Assembly: GCA_045537295.1 (NCBI GenBank)
Contig: JAZSPG010000042.1
Span: 1-64,000, forward strand
Reading direction: 5' to 3'
DNA length: 64,000 bases
Source: Scatosoma sp045537295
GTDB lineage: Bacteria > Bacillota > Clostridia > Christensenellales > Borkfalkiaceae
In this document: positions 55,208-62,761 of the stretch, piece by piece
Position numbering within the stretch: the first letter of the stretch is position 1
Layout of the letters: each line of letters opens with the position of its first letter
Notes under the pieces: model-generated
The model's input: only the letters and a program-made list of their open reading frames with translations
What the model was told of the DNA's origin: nothing
Database searches by the model: none
Translations under genes and position numbers: made by a program

Positions 55208-57564
55208 TACCGTATCGCATCATAATCGGCGACGAAGGACCCGTTAACCTTGTTTTCGGACGCGGCAATCTCTCCGAATTGTCCTATGTGCAATCCGTGT
55301 CGTTCGACGGAAACGAACTCCAATCGGATGAAATTTACGCGACAATCCGCGCTAACGGTAACGTCAACGATTGGCTTGCGCTATGGTCCGGTGTCCGCAA
55401 GGATACCCCCGTTTACGTTACGCGGGAGGATAACGCAAGGCGCGAAAAGTTTTACTTTAAGTCGCTTGCCCGCGTCGCCAAATACGACTTTGAGCTTACC
55501 GCGCAGTCGCCGATAGGCAAGCTGGAATCCGAGTTTCACGGCGGCTTGTACGACGGTCAACGTTTGCCGGAGGTTATCGCCGACGTACTACGCGACGAAA
55601 CGTCCGGCGACGAAAACGCGAAAATTGTTCCGTATTCCGTCAATCCGGCCCTGAAAGCCGTCCTTGTGTACGGATGGGCGCCGTATCAGTCGCGGCGCGA
55701 CACGCTCCGATTGTTAGCGCGGGCTTACGGTTTCATTATCCGGCGCGATTCCGGAGGCGATTTGCATTTCACCGTGCCCGATACGCAAGCGTATGTAATC
55801 CCTGCGGATAAGATTTTTACAAACGGCTCCGTGGATTATAGCATGGGGAAAACTTATTATCGCGTGGACGTAACGCAATACGCGTTTCTCCCCGCGTCGG
55901 ACGATAAGGAGACGACGCTTTTTGACAATACGGAAAGCGGTATGGCCGCGAACCGTCAGCTTGTCAAATTCTCCGACGCGCCTTGCTATAACGTCCGCGC
56001 CGACGGTCTGGAAGTGATAGAGAGCGGCGTCAATTACGCTATCGTTTCGGGCGTCGGGACGCTCTACGGGACCCCTTACGCACGGTCCGAAAGCGTCGTC
56101 TCCGTGGACGGCGACCCCGACGCCGACCCCAACAATATTTTAACCATAGACGGCGTTACGCTTATCACTGCGCTTAACGCCGAGAGCGTCGGCGAACGCT
56201 GGCGCGACATCCGCAACGCCCCCGCGATTGTCCATGCCGACCTCCGGCGAACGTCCCAGAAATGCGGCGATTTCGTTTCCTTTACCGACCCTTATGGCGA
56301 CGCGAGAACTGGTTATATTACCGCGTTATCCGGTAGCGTTACGACGATTGATAAGCCGTCCGCCGAAATCTTGACGGGCTACGTTCCGTCATGGGGCGCG
56401 GACTATGACGCCGTGCAGGTCCTTAGCAAACCTTCTGGAAATTGGCCCGTTCCGGCGTATCTCGACGGCAAAACGATACGCGTCGTTCTGATTTCCGGCG
56501 GGACCGGCGGCGCGTCCGGCCAACATGGGACTGACAACAAAACGATTGACGGCGCGACGGTCGAAGTTAGCGGTTGCGGTCACGGCGACGCCGGTTCCGG
56601 CGGCAAAATTAACGTTATCAAACTTAGCGTTACGGCGGGACAGGTCTTTTCTTACGAGTGCGGGACGGGCGGCGCGGGCGGTCTCCCCTCCGCCGATTAC
56701 GACGCGATTTCCGATAAAGATAAATTATCCTATGTTTATCGCAAAAACGGTGGGACGGCGGGAACGGCGTCCACGTTCGCCGAAGTCGGAAGCGAAAACA
56801 GCTATTCCTCCGACGACGGCGCCTCCAACCCGTCCGGTTATTACGACGTTATCAATAAGGTATCCTACGCCGTTTCCGGTCCGAATAACGGCATAGACGG
56901 CGGCGCGGCAACGTCCGGACGCGAAAACGGAAACCGAAACAATCCGGTTTACATCCATGACGACCCTGAAAAAGATTATCCTATCATTCGCCTTCCGTGG
57001 GACGAACGATATGCTTGGCAAAGCGGCGTTGAGGGCGACGGCGGCTATCAGGACCAAGGAACGCATTTTGAGTGGGCTTACGGCGGCTTAGGAGGCGGCG
57101 CGGCGGTAGGCGATTACGGCGGCGCGGGCGGCAATGTAAATTGGCGTTTGTTTCCGGATGTCGGCGGCGCGGGCGGCGACGGCGCCGACGCTGTCGCTAT
57201 GTTCCCTTACGATAACCGCGCTTACGGTTCGGGCGGGTCCGGCGGTCACGGCGGCGGCGAAGGCGGTCAGGGCGGCTCCGGACATACGACCGAGGAGGGC
57301 GGCGGCATGGCGCGTGACGGCGCTCGCGGTTCTGGCGGCTCCGGCTCCGCAGGTCAGGATGGCGCTGACGGCTGTATCCTTATCTATTACCGCAAGCCCG
57401 ATTCTTTGCCTTATCGTTGCGCTATCGTAAACGGCGCGTTGCGATTTTACTATTACACAGAATCCCCGCCGGACATTCGGATTTCCGACGGACATCTTTA
57501 TTATAAGGGCGATGATACGCTTATCATTCGTGACGGGCGGCTTTATCGCAAACAGGAGGCGTAA
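55204..57564 (+). CDS. Tail-tip protein (Tal-like) with Gly-rich adhesin region
   Basis: 786 aa from GTG 55204 (GAGGAGGCG upstream). Residues 1-390 resemble baseplate/Tal proteins that form the tail tip (DDTPVYVTRED-like, GWAPYQSRRDTLRLLARAYG, SDAPCYNVRADGLEV). From about 410 on it is very Gly-rich with many GG-A/GGxGG turns (VLISGGTGGASGQHG, YGGLGGGAAVGDYGG), recalling polyglycine-helix tips of T-even-type adhesins. The C-terminus has short repeats (IRISDGHLYYKGD / IIRDGRLYRKQ). Likely receptor contact. Confidence 0.8.
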   Translation: MIPYRIIIGDEGPVNLVFGRGNLSELSYVQSVSFDGNELQSDEIYATIRANGNVNDWLALWSGVRKDTPVYVTREDNARREKFYFKSLARVAKYDFELTAQSPIGKLESEFHGGLYDGQRLPEVIADVLRDETSGDENAKIVPYSVNPALKAVLVYGWAPYQSRRDTLRLLARAYGFIIRRDSGGDLHFTVPDTQAYVIPADKIFTNGSVDYSMGKTYYRVDVTQYAFLPASDDKETTLFDNTESGMAANRQLVKFSDAPCYNVRADGLEVIESGVNYAIVSGVGTLYGTPYARSESVVSVDGDPDADPNNILTIDGVTLITALNAESVGERWRDIRNAPAIVHADLRRTSQKCGDFVSFTDPYGDARTGYITALSGSVTTIDKPSAEILTGYVPSWGADYDAVQVLSKPSGNWPVPAYLDGKTIRVVLISGGTGGASGQHGTDNKTIDGATVEVSGCGHGDAGSGGKINVIKLSVTAGQVFSYECGTGGAGGLPSADYDAISDKDKLSYVYRKNGGTAGTASTFAEVGSENSYSSDDGASNPSGYYDVINKVSYAVSGPNNGIDGGAATSGRENGNRNNPVYIHDDPEKDYPIIRLPWDERYAWQSGVEGDGGYQDQGTHFEWAYGGLGGGAAVGDYGGAGGNVNWRLFPDVGGAGGDGADAVAMFPYDNRAYGSGGSGGHGGGEGGQGGSGHTTEEGGGMARDGARGSGGSGSAGQDGADGCILIYYRKPDSLPYRCAIVNGALRFYYYTESPPDIRISDGHLYYKGDDTLIIRDGRLYRKQEA

Positions 57565-57568
57565 CATT

Positions 57569-58573
57569 ATGGACGATAATTATGTAGACGTGGGAGAGGT
57601 TATCGGTCCGCAGGGACCGCAGGGACCGCAAGGTGAACGCGGTCCGACAGGCGCGACGGGTCCGCAAGGCCCGCAGGGAGAACAGGGGCCGAAAGGCGAC
57701 AAGGGCGATAAAGGCGACAAGGGCGACGACGGCGAAATCCCCGCCGCCGACCTCCAGCGTATCGCCGATAACGAAACCGCGATTGCCGCGTTGCAATCCG
57801 AAAACGCGCTCTTGCGCGAACTTATCAGCGGTATCGACGCGCCCATTTACCGCACGGCGTCCGGGGCTCCCGCGACGTTCTCCGACGGTTACAATAACGC
57901 GGCGTTAAGAAAATGCGCCGTTACGATAACCCCGACGCAGTCCGGAAGCGGCGTCCCGTCCCCCGAGAACGTCCGCCCGATTATCGGTTACAATAGCGTC
58001 AGCGTTACGCGAACCGACGCCGACGGCGCCGAATCCGCAAACCTCCAAACCGTTACCGTCGCGCTGACCGACGGAACCGACCCGCTTACCGTTTACGGCG
58101 GAATCCTTGACGTTATCGCCGGAACGCTGACCGTCACGCATAGGATTTATACGTTTACGGGAAACGAACCGTGGGCGTATTCCACAACGACTGGCACGCA
58201 CTATTCCACCGCTACGCTCCCCGGTTGCGTTCCGCATTTGTACTCCGAAGCGTTCCAAGGAATCTGCGACAGCCTCGCAAGCTACGACGGAACGCAGACT
58301 TGGGCGAACGTCGCCGTTCCGACTATCGGCGTGGGCACGTCAAGCTCGGAGCGTAATACGGGACTTCGATTGAAAATCCCGTCCGCCTCCGGTCAGGCCG
58401 ACGTGCGTTCCGTCACAGCCGGATTTCAGGTCGTCTATCCGCTGGCGACGCCGTTATCCTATCAGCTCACCCCCGTTAGCCTTGCGTCATTATCAGGCTA
58501 TAACTCCGTCTCCGCCGACGCCGGAAGCGTCACGGTTAAATACCGCGCCGACCCGTTAATTTCTCTATCCTGA
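57569..58573 (+). CDS. Collagen-like tail fibre/receptor-binding protein
   Basis: 334 aa (ACAGGAGGCG upstream). Residues 12-55 are GPQ/GPx collagen-type triplets (GPQGPQGPQGERGPTGATGP). A coiled coil (about 60-90, IADNETAIAALQSENALLRELI) and a beta-rich C-terminus (SVSVTRTDADG ... TLPGCVPHLYSEAFQG) follow. Trimeric fibre is expected. Lies last in the tail cluster. Confidence 0.82.
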   Translation: MDDNYVDVGEVIGPQGPQGPQGERGPTGATGPQGPQGEQGPKGDKGDKGDKGDDGEIPAADLQRIADNETAIAALQSENALLRELISGIDAPIYRTASGAPATFSDGYNNAALRKCAVTITPTQSGSGVPSPENVRPIIGYNSVSVTRTDADGAESANLQTVTVALTDGTDPLTVYGGILDVIAGTLTVTHRIYTFTGNEPWAYSTTTGTHYSTATLPGCVPHLYSEAFQGICDSLASYDGTQTWANVAVPTIGVGTSSSERNTGLRLKIPSASGQADVRSVTAGFQVVYPLATPLSYQLTPVSLASLSGYNSVSADAGSVTVKYRADPLISLS

Positions 58574-58585
58574 AAGGAGATTCTC

Positions 58586-59020
58586 ATGAACAAAACGATT
58601 CTTTGCGCCGGAATCGGCGCGGTCGGGGGCGCGATTGCCTCCGTCCTCGGCGGCTGGGATACCGCCCTGCAAGTGTTCCTGATTTTTATGGGCGCCGATT
58701 ATCTGACCGGATTGATTCTCGCGGGCGTTTTTAAGAAGTCTGACAAATCCGAAAACGGGGCGCTTGAAAGTCGCGCCGGATGGAAAGGCCTGTGCCGCAA
58801 GGGACTGACGCTTCTTATCGTCCTCGTCGCCCATATGCTCGACCTCCTGACGGGGACCGCGTTCATCCGTGACGCCGTGATTCTCTTCTTTGTTTCTAAC
58901 GAAGCGCTCTCTATTATTGAGAACGCCGGATTGATGGGCGTCCCCATTCCGAAAGTCCTGTCAGACGCAATCGAAGTCCTGAATCGCAAGGGCGACGGCG
59001 AAAATGAGAATCCGCAATGA
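58586..59020 (+). CDS. Holin, phage_holin_4 (TcdE/UtxA) type
   Basis: 144 aa (GAAAGGAGAT upstream). Four hydrophobic stretches (about 5-22, 28-48, 75-95 and 100-112) with DTALQVFLIFMGADYLTGLILAGVFKKSDKSENGALESRAGWKGLCRKG, the diagnostic motif. It makes membrane lesions for lysis and overlaps the lysin gene by 4 bp. Confidence 0.95.
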   Translation: MNKTILCAGIGAVGGAIASVLGGWDTALQVFLIFMGADYLTGLILAGVFKKSDKSENGALESRAGWKGLCRKGLTLLIVLVAHMLDLLTGTAFIRDAVILFFVSNEALSIIENAGLMGVPIPKVLSDAIEVLNRKGDGENENPQ

Positions 59021-59415
59021 ATTGCAGAGTAATCCAGTTAAGCCGCCGTCAGGACGGCAAAAGCTACCTGTCGCCGGACTTCCAAGTTTCGGAGTTCGCG
59101 TGCCGCGACGGGTCCGACGAAATCCTGATTGACTTGCGCCTCGTCCATATCTTACAGCGTATCCGCGACCATTTCGGACGCCCCGTCGTTCTCAATTCCG
59201 CTTATCGGACCCGCGACTATAACGCCAAAGTCGGCGGCGTCGCCGGAAGTCAGCACATCCTCGGAAAGGCCGCCGACATCCGCGTGACGGGCGTTTCTCC
59301 GTCCGCCGTCGCCGCTTACGCCGAAACGCTCCTCCCTGATTCCGGCGGTATCGGGCGGTACGCGACTTTTACCCACGTCGACACGCGCTCCAATCGGGCG
59401 CGTTGGAACAGTTGA
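59017..59415 (+). CDS. Peptidase M15A-type endolysin
   Basis: 132 aa, ATGA overlap. LSPDFQVSEFACRDGSDEI, ILQRIRDHFGRPVVLNSAYRT, QHILGKAADI and TFTHVDTRSNRARW show the zinc D-Ala-D-Ala carboxypeptidase/endopeptidase fold with His-x(6)-Asp and His ligands. No separate cell-wall binding domain, so this is a short lysin. Confidence 0.95.
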   Translation: MNCRVIQLSRRQDGKSYLSPDFQVSEFACRDGSDEILIDLRLVHILQRIRDHFGRPVVLNSAYRTRDYNAKVGGVAGSQHILGKAADIRVTGVSPSAVAAYAETLLPDSGGIGRYATFTHVDTRSNRARWNS

Positions 59416-59440
59416 CGCCGCGACGGAAAAGCGTTACAAT
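59412..59440 (+). promoter_or_regulatory. Promoter for the post-lysis block
   Basis: TTGACG (59412-59417), 17 bp, TACAAT (59435-59440), overlapping the lysin stop codon. The gene starts 20 nt downstream (59460). Confidence 0.75.
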
Positions 59441-59459
59441 AGCGGCGGAGGCGATTTTC

Positions 59460-59777
59460 ATGAACCCTGAAAACAATGCCCGTGAATACGAAACCCCCGC
59501 GCCCGTCCCGTTTGCCGTGCACGAATCCGCGATAGCGTTTGCGCGGGAAACCGTCACGCGGTTATGGATTGCCGTTATTCTGCTTGCGATTCTTCTTTTC
59601 GCGTCGAATGTCGGCTGGCTTATCTATGAGGCGCAATTTGAAACTATCAGTTATCAGCAAGACGGCGCGGGGCTGAACAATATTTGCACGGGAACGCAAG
59701 GAGCGATTGTTTATGGCGCAGAAAGTGAAGTACAAGAAGAAGCGCTCCGGCAAAGCCAAGGGGCAAAAAGTCCGTAA
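59460..59777 (+). CDS. Single-pass membrane protein, post-lysis block
   Basis: 105 aa from ATG 59460 (GGCGGAGGC upstream). Conserved start NNAREYETPAPVPFAVHES, one membrane helix (about 33-55, LWIAVILLAILLFASNVGWLI) and a soluble end. A common neighbour of the lysin in Clostridia phages, with spanin-like topology, but no proof. Confidence 0.7.
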   Translation: MNPENNAREYETPAPVPFAVHESAIAFARETVTRLWIAVILLAILLFASNVGWLIYEAQFETISYQQDGAGLNNICTGTQGAIVYGAESEVQEEALRQSQGAKSP

Positions 59778-59796
59778 GCCAAAGAAGGGAAAGTAG
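59713..59796 (+). CDS. Very basic 27-residue protein, out-of-frame overlap
   Basis: ATG 59713 with AAGGAG 10 nt upstream. It overlaps the previous gene in another frame and ends 2 bp before the next start. Almost all residues are Lys, Arg, Gly or Gln (MAQKVKYKKKRSGKAKG). May bind nucleic acid. The codon order looks designed for this frame, not the longer one. Confidence 0.45.
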   Translation: MAQKVKYKKKRSGKAKGQKVRKPKKGK

Positions 59797-59798
59797 CG

Positions 59799-60014
59799 GT
59801 GGATTATCTAAATTCCCAGATTGCCGCGCTCATAGCGGAACACGTGCACAGCGATAGGGACGCGGAAATCTTGCGGCTACGCCTGATACGAGGACATACC
59901 TATGAGCAGATAGCCGAGGAACTCTGTCCGCCGCTCTCCGACAGGCAGGTTAGGCGGATTATCAGCAAGCACGCGGCGCGGCTTTTTCGCTACCTTAACC
60001 CGCCGCCAAAATGA
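59799..60014 (+). CDS. Sigma-70 region 4-like HTH protein
   Basis: 71 aa from GTG 59799 (GAAGGGAAA upstream). VHSDRDAEILRLRLIRGHTYEQIAEEL ... SDRQVRRIISKHAARLFRYL is a sigma region 4-type HTH. Typical of this block. May affect late transcription. Confidence 0.75.
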   Translation: MDYLNSQIAALIAEHVHSDRDAEILRLRLIRGHTYEQIAEELCPPLSDRQVRRIISKHAARLFRYLNPPPK

Positions 60015-60017
60015 CAG

Positions 60018-60113
60018 GCCGCCCATGCGGGCGGCTTTCGCTTTGCTATAACGCGCCGGATAATGTCCGCAAAGCGTCCGCTCCGCGTCCTTGCGGGGCG
60101 GACGTTCTTTCTT
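60018..60113 (+). terminator. Two intrinsic terminators in tandem
   Basis: First: GCCGCCC-ATGC-GGGCGGC (60018-60035) then TTTCGCTTT. Second: GTCCGCTCCGC (60076-60086) with GCGGGGCGGAC (60093-60103), then GTTCTTTCTTT. They end the lysis and post-lysis transcript. Confidence 0.8.
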
Positions 60114-60190
60114 TACAATTTTACATATCCTCACAATGAAAGGCGGCGACCCTTATGCTTACTGATAGCAATCGGGACGCCGCCTTTTTT
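60091..60190 (+). promoter_or_regulatory. Possible promoter and attenuator overlapping a start codon
   Basis: A weak promoter (TTGCGG 60091-60096, 17 bp, TACAAT 60114-60119) is followed by a terminator that includes the start of the gene at 60155: GGCGGCGaCCC (60142-60152) with GGGaCGCCGCC (60174-60184) and six Ts. The hairpin covers the ribosome binding site and first codons, so it could control both transcription and translation. Confidence 0.6.
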
Positions 60191-60568
60191 CGTTTCAACC
60201 CGAACCCCCGCACGGCTAACCCATACAGAAAAGCGGATTGCGTTGTCAGGGCGATTTGCGCGGCGTATAACTGGTCGTGGGAGCAAGCCTATACCGCGCT
60301 GTCAATTCAGGGATTCGCCGACGGGGACAATTTCGCCTCCGACAGCGTTTGGGGCGATTACTTAGAGGCTCGCGGCTGGAAGTGGTTCCGGATTCCGGAC
60401 ACGTGTCCGCGCTGTTATACGCTTTCGGATTTCGCCGCCGACCACCCTGACGGGGTTTGGATTGTCGGAACTGGGACCCACGCCGTTTGCGTCAAGGGCG
60501 GCGTCGTGTGGGATAGCTGGCCTTCCGGTAACGTCGTACCCTTGTTCGCGTGGGAAATGCCGGATTAA
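60155..60568 (+). CDS. Conserved phage protein, papain-like Cys/His/Asp pattern
   Basis: 137 aa. NPYRKADCVVRAICAAYNW (Cys near 29), GTHAVCVKGG (His near 109) and VWDSW (Asp near 119) are spaced like a cysteine peptidase or amidase triad. This is a common phage family without tested function. The gene start lies inside the terminator hairpin described above, and its end overlaps the HNH gene by 4 bp on the other strand. Confidence 0.75.
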   Translation: MLTDSNRDAAFFRFNPNPRTANPYRKADCVVRAICAAYNWSWEQAYTALSIQGFADGDNFASDSVWGDYLEARGWKWFRIPDTCPRCYTLSDFAADHPDGVWIVGTGTHAVCVKGGVVWDSWPSGNVVPLFAWEMPD

Positions 60569-61107
60569 CTGTATTTCCATACAAATCCCTTGTAAGTCCG
60601 ACGGCCCCCAAGACAGCACCTTTGCACAAAGCGTTGCTTAAAGCCGAGTTCATCATAAATTTCAGACGCGCAATTCCAGTGTTTTACGAAACATCCGTCA
60701 AGGTCGTATTGGTCTATGGGCTTGCTGTTTGGATTATCCTTCCCCTTGTATGTCTTATGCGGCGCATAGGACGGGCGCAGACCTATGTTGATTGCGTGGC
60801 GTATATTCTCGCTTTTCGTTACCCATTCCAGATTATCAGCGCAATTATTGCGCTTGTTCCCGTCAATGTGGTTTACGTCAGGCTTGTTAAAAGGGTTATC
60901 CACGAACGCCTCCGCAACAAGGCGATGAACGAGGTAATTGCGCCCCTTGAACTGTACTCGAAAGCACACTCTCAAATATCCCCCGTTATCAAATGGCGCG
61001 ATAAGCCGACGCGAATCGTGGCTAACGCGCAAACTTGCGACATTGCCCATGTTGCTTACTTGATACATCCCCTCATATCCGGGGACATCTTTCCAGATTT
61101 CCTGCAT
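60565..61107 (-). CDS. NUMOD4/HNH homing-type endonuclease
   Basis: 180 aa from ATG 61107 (AAAGGAGA upstream). NUMOD4 at the start (EIWKDVPGYEGMYQVSNMGNVASL), an HNH core (VHRLVAEAFVDNP, VNHIDGNKRNNCADNLEWVT) and a C-terminal NUMOD1-type DNA-binding tail (PIDQYDLDGCFVKHW, SEIYDELGF). AT-rich codon use differs from the neighbours, so it was probably gained as a mobile gene. Controlled by its own operator-bearing promoter. Confidence 0.93.
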   Translation of the reverse strand: MQEIWKDVPGYEGMYQVSNMGNVASLRVSHDSRRLIAPFDNGGYLRVCFRVQFKGRNYLVHRLVAEAFVDNPFNKPDVNHIDGNKRNNCADNLEWVTKSENIRHAINIGLRPSYAPHKTYKGKDNPNSKPIDQYDLDGCFVKHWNCASEIYDELGFKQRFVQRCCLGGRRTYKGFVWKYS

Positions 61108-61152
61108 TGTTACTCTCCTTTGCGTTATCCGCTATGTTTGCCCTACACGGAT

Positions 61153-61181
61153 ATTATAACATAGTGATAACACTAAATCAA
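61153..61181 (-). promoter_or_regulatory. HNH-gene promoter with palindromic operator
   Basis: Leftward TTGATT (61181-61176), 17 bp, TATAAT (61158-61153). The spacer holds TAGTGATAACACTA (61162-61175), a 5-bp inverted repeat. The core GATAACAC recurs in the promoter of the RHH gene at 61367-61395. Confidence 0.82.
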
Positions 61182-61196
61182 GCAAAAAATGACAGA

Positions 61197-61346
61197 TTAT
61201 CTGTTTTCTTCGATATATTCAAGCAGAATATGACGGACAAGCTCGGCAAAACTTCTATGCTCTTTCCGCGCCTGTTCTTCAAGTTTCGCTTTCATCTCTT
61301 TCGGAATCGTGATAAGCGTTCGCGTGTTTTCCTGTGATACTGCCAT
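61197..61346 (-). CDS. RHH-type regulator beside the HNH gene
   Basis: 49 aa from ATG 61346 (GGAGGTGT upstream). SQENTRTLITIPKEMKAKLEEQARKEHRSFAELVRHIL is an RHH fold (beta strand TRTLITI, two helices). Its own promoter and that of the HNH gene both contain the GATAACAC element in the spacer, so it likely represses both. Confidence 0.75.
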   Translation of the reverse strand: MAVSQENTRTLITIPKEMKAKLEEQARKEHRSFAELVRHILLEYIEENR

Positions 61347-61366
61347 TTCCGACACCTCCGAAAGTG

Positions 61367-61395
61367 ATTATACCACGATAACACCATGAAAGCAA
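61367..61395 (-). promoter_or_regulatory. RHH-gene promoter with operator
   Basis: Leftward TTGCTT (61395-61390), 17 bp, TATAAT (61372-61367); spacer contains CCACGATAACACC (61373-61385). Confidence 0.8.
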
Positions 61396-61439
61396 GCCTT
61401 ACGCAACGCCATTCCGCTGTTCGCGTGGCGGGCGCCGGA

Positions 61440-61739
61440 TTAGTCGTCCACACGGTCTCCGCATTCTGGCGCGTCATAGTCGATTACCGCTCCGCAACTG
61501 GGGCAATAGAGCCAATCCGTATTTATCCCACAGCGGCAATTTACGCAACGCGGAACGTCAAAGCCGTTAAAGTATTTATACGTCGTGCGGCGGACAGGCG
61601 CAACGTCGGCGGGCTTGGCGGTTGTGAGTATAGATAACGCAAATAGGTGGGCTGTCTTTTCCGCGTCTGTCAGTCCACGGAGTTCTAACAATTCACTTTC
61701 CGTTTTAATGAGCGCGTCCGCGTCAATATATTTTGGCAT
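61440..61739 (-). CDS. Zinc-ribbon accessory protein
   Basis: 99 aa from ATG 61739 (GAAAGGTGGT upstream). Start MPKYIDADALIKTESELLEL is shared by a large set of phage accessory proteins; CVNCRCG ... CPSCGAVIDYDAPECG gives a zinc ribbon. Function unknown. Confidence 0.7.
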   Translation of the reverse strand: MPKYIDADALIKTESELLELRGLTDAEKTAHLFALSILTTAKPADVAPVRRTTYKYFNGFDVPRCVNCRCGINTDWLYCPSCGAVIDYDAPECGDRVDD

Positions 61740-61774
61740 ACATACCACCTTTCCAAGATTAGGAGGCTCCCGCG

Positions 61775-62257
61775 ATGGCAGGATATAACCCCTATTTTAA
61801 TCCATACCTACAGACGGCGTATCAATCGCCGTTCCCGCAACCGACGCCCCTTCCGCAGTTCCCCGCGCCGACGTATCCGCAACCGATACAGCAGGCGCAA
61901 CCCGCGCAAGCTCCGCAAAGTCAGGGCGCCGCGTCCGGTGGGGTGCTGTGGGTAACAGAACAGCAAGCGATTGATTACGTTCCGCCGTCCGGACCCGCCG
62001 TCGCGCTTTGGCTACAGGATAAACCCGTTATCTATCTCAAATCGCTTGACAGCATGGGCAAGCCCGTAACCGTCATTTTGGACTATCAGGAGCGGGCGCA
62101 AGCCGCGAATATCAGCGTTTCCGCGTCGGCTGGGAAAGATACTCCCTATGCGCTAAAGAGCGATTTGGACGCCTTGCGAAATGAATTTGCGCCCGTTCTC
62201 GCGCTTATCAACGCGCCGCGAAAGAAGGAGGATTCCGGCAATGGCGACCCTGTTTGA
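61775..62257 (+). CDS. Conserved post-lysis block protein, Pro/Gln-rich start
   Basis: 160 aa (TTAGGAGGCT upstream). An aromatic-Pro-Gln N-terminus (NPYFNPYLQTAYQSPFPQPT) and a conserved core (GGVLWVTEQQAIDYVPPSGPAVALWLQD, KPVIYLKSLDSMGKP). Found with the next three genes in many Clostridia phages. The N-terminus suggests a surface or assembly role. Unknown. Confidence 0.7.
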   Translation: MAGYNPYFNPYLQTAYQSPFPQPTPLPQFPAPTYPQPIQQAQPAQAPQSQGAASGGVLWVTEQQAIDYVPPSGPAVALWLQDKPVIYLKSLDSMGKPVTVILDYQERAQAANISVSASAGKDTPYALKSDLDALRNEFAPVLALINAPRKKEDSGNGDPV

Positions 62258-62462
62258 GCGTTTCGGCGGAACGCAATCCCCCGCGCAAGCGTCCGGCAAT
62301 GCGGACCTCTTGCGGCAAATCCGCGCCAATCCCCGCGCATACGTCGCCGAACTCAAAGCCGACCCCGCCGCGTTTGTCCGGCGTTGCGGTTATGAGATTC
62401 CCGACGGCATGACCGACCCGCAACAAATTATTCAGGCGCTTTTTGGAGCGCGTGGACGATAA
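62241..62462 (+). CDS. Small conserved post-lysis block protein
   Basis: 73 aa from ATG 62241 (GAAGGAGGAT upstream), overlapping the previous gene by 17 bp. DLLRQIRANPRAYVAELKADPAAFVRRCGYEIPDGMTDPQQIIQ is a conserved helical pattern. Function unknown. Confidence 0.7.
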   Translation: MATLFERFGGTQSPAQASGNADLLRQIRANPRAYVAELKADPAAFVRRCGYEIPDGMTDPQQIIQALFGARGR

Positions 62463-62464
62463 TC

Positions 62465-62599
62465 ATGATACAGCTAAATCCCGAAATCGTCAAGCGCATT
62501 GAGACCGCTATCAACCGCCGCGAAACGTCGGAGGTCCGGCTAAAAGTCGAGCGGGGCAAAATTACGGTGCTTGCGGTCCGGATAACAAAAATCGAATAG
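62465..62599 (+). CDS. Short conserved protein
   Basis: 44 aa from ATG 62465, two bp after the previous stop. Helix then beta (MIQLNPEIVKRIETAIN ... VEVRLKVERGKITVLAVRIT-type). A typical small member of this block. Confidence 0.6.
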   Translation: MIQLNPEIVKRIETAINRRETSEVRLKVERGKITVLAVRITKIE

Positions 62600-62600
62600 C

Positions 62601-62665
62601 GTCCGCCGATGGGCGGACGGAACGCCGACGGGCTTTCGCGCTCTTGCGCGACGGTCCGTCTTTTT
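62601..62665 (+). terminator. Hairpin and intrinsic terminator
   Basis: GTCCGCC/GGCGGAC hairpin (62601-62618), then GACGG (62627-62631) with CCGTC (62656-62660) around an inner CGCG-CTCTTG-CGCG hairpin, followed by five Ts. Confidence 0.7.
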
Positions 62666-62761
62666 GTTTTCCACGTTTTCCACAACTTTTTACACGTATT
62701 CATGCCGCGACGGTGCGCAACGTCGACGGATTGAATAAATAAACGAAAGGAACGAAAAATT

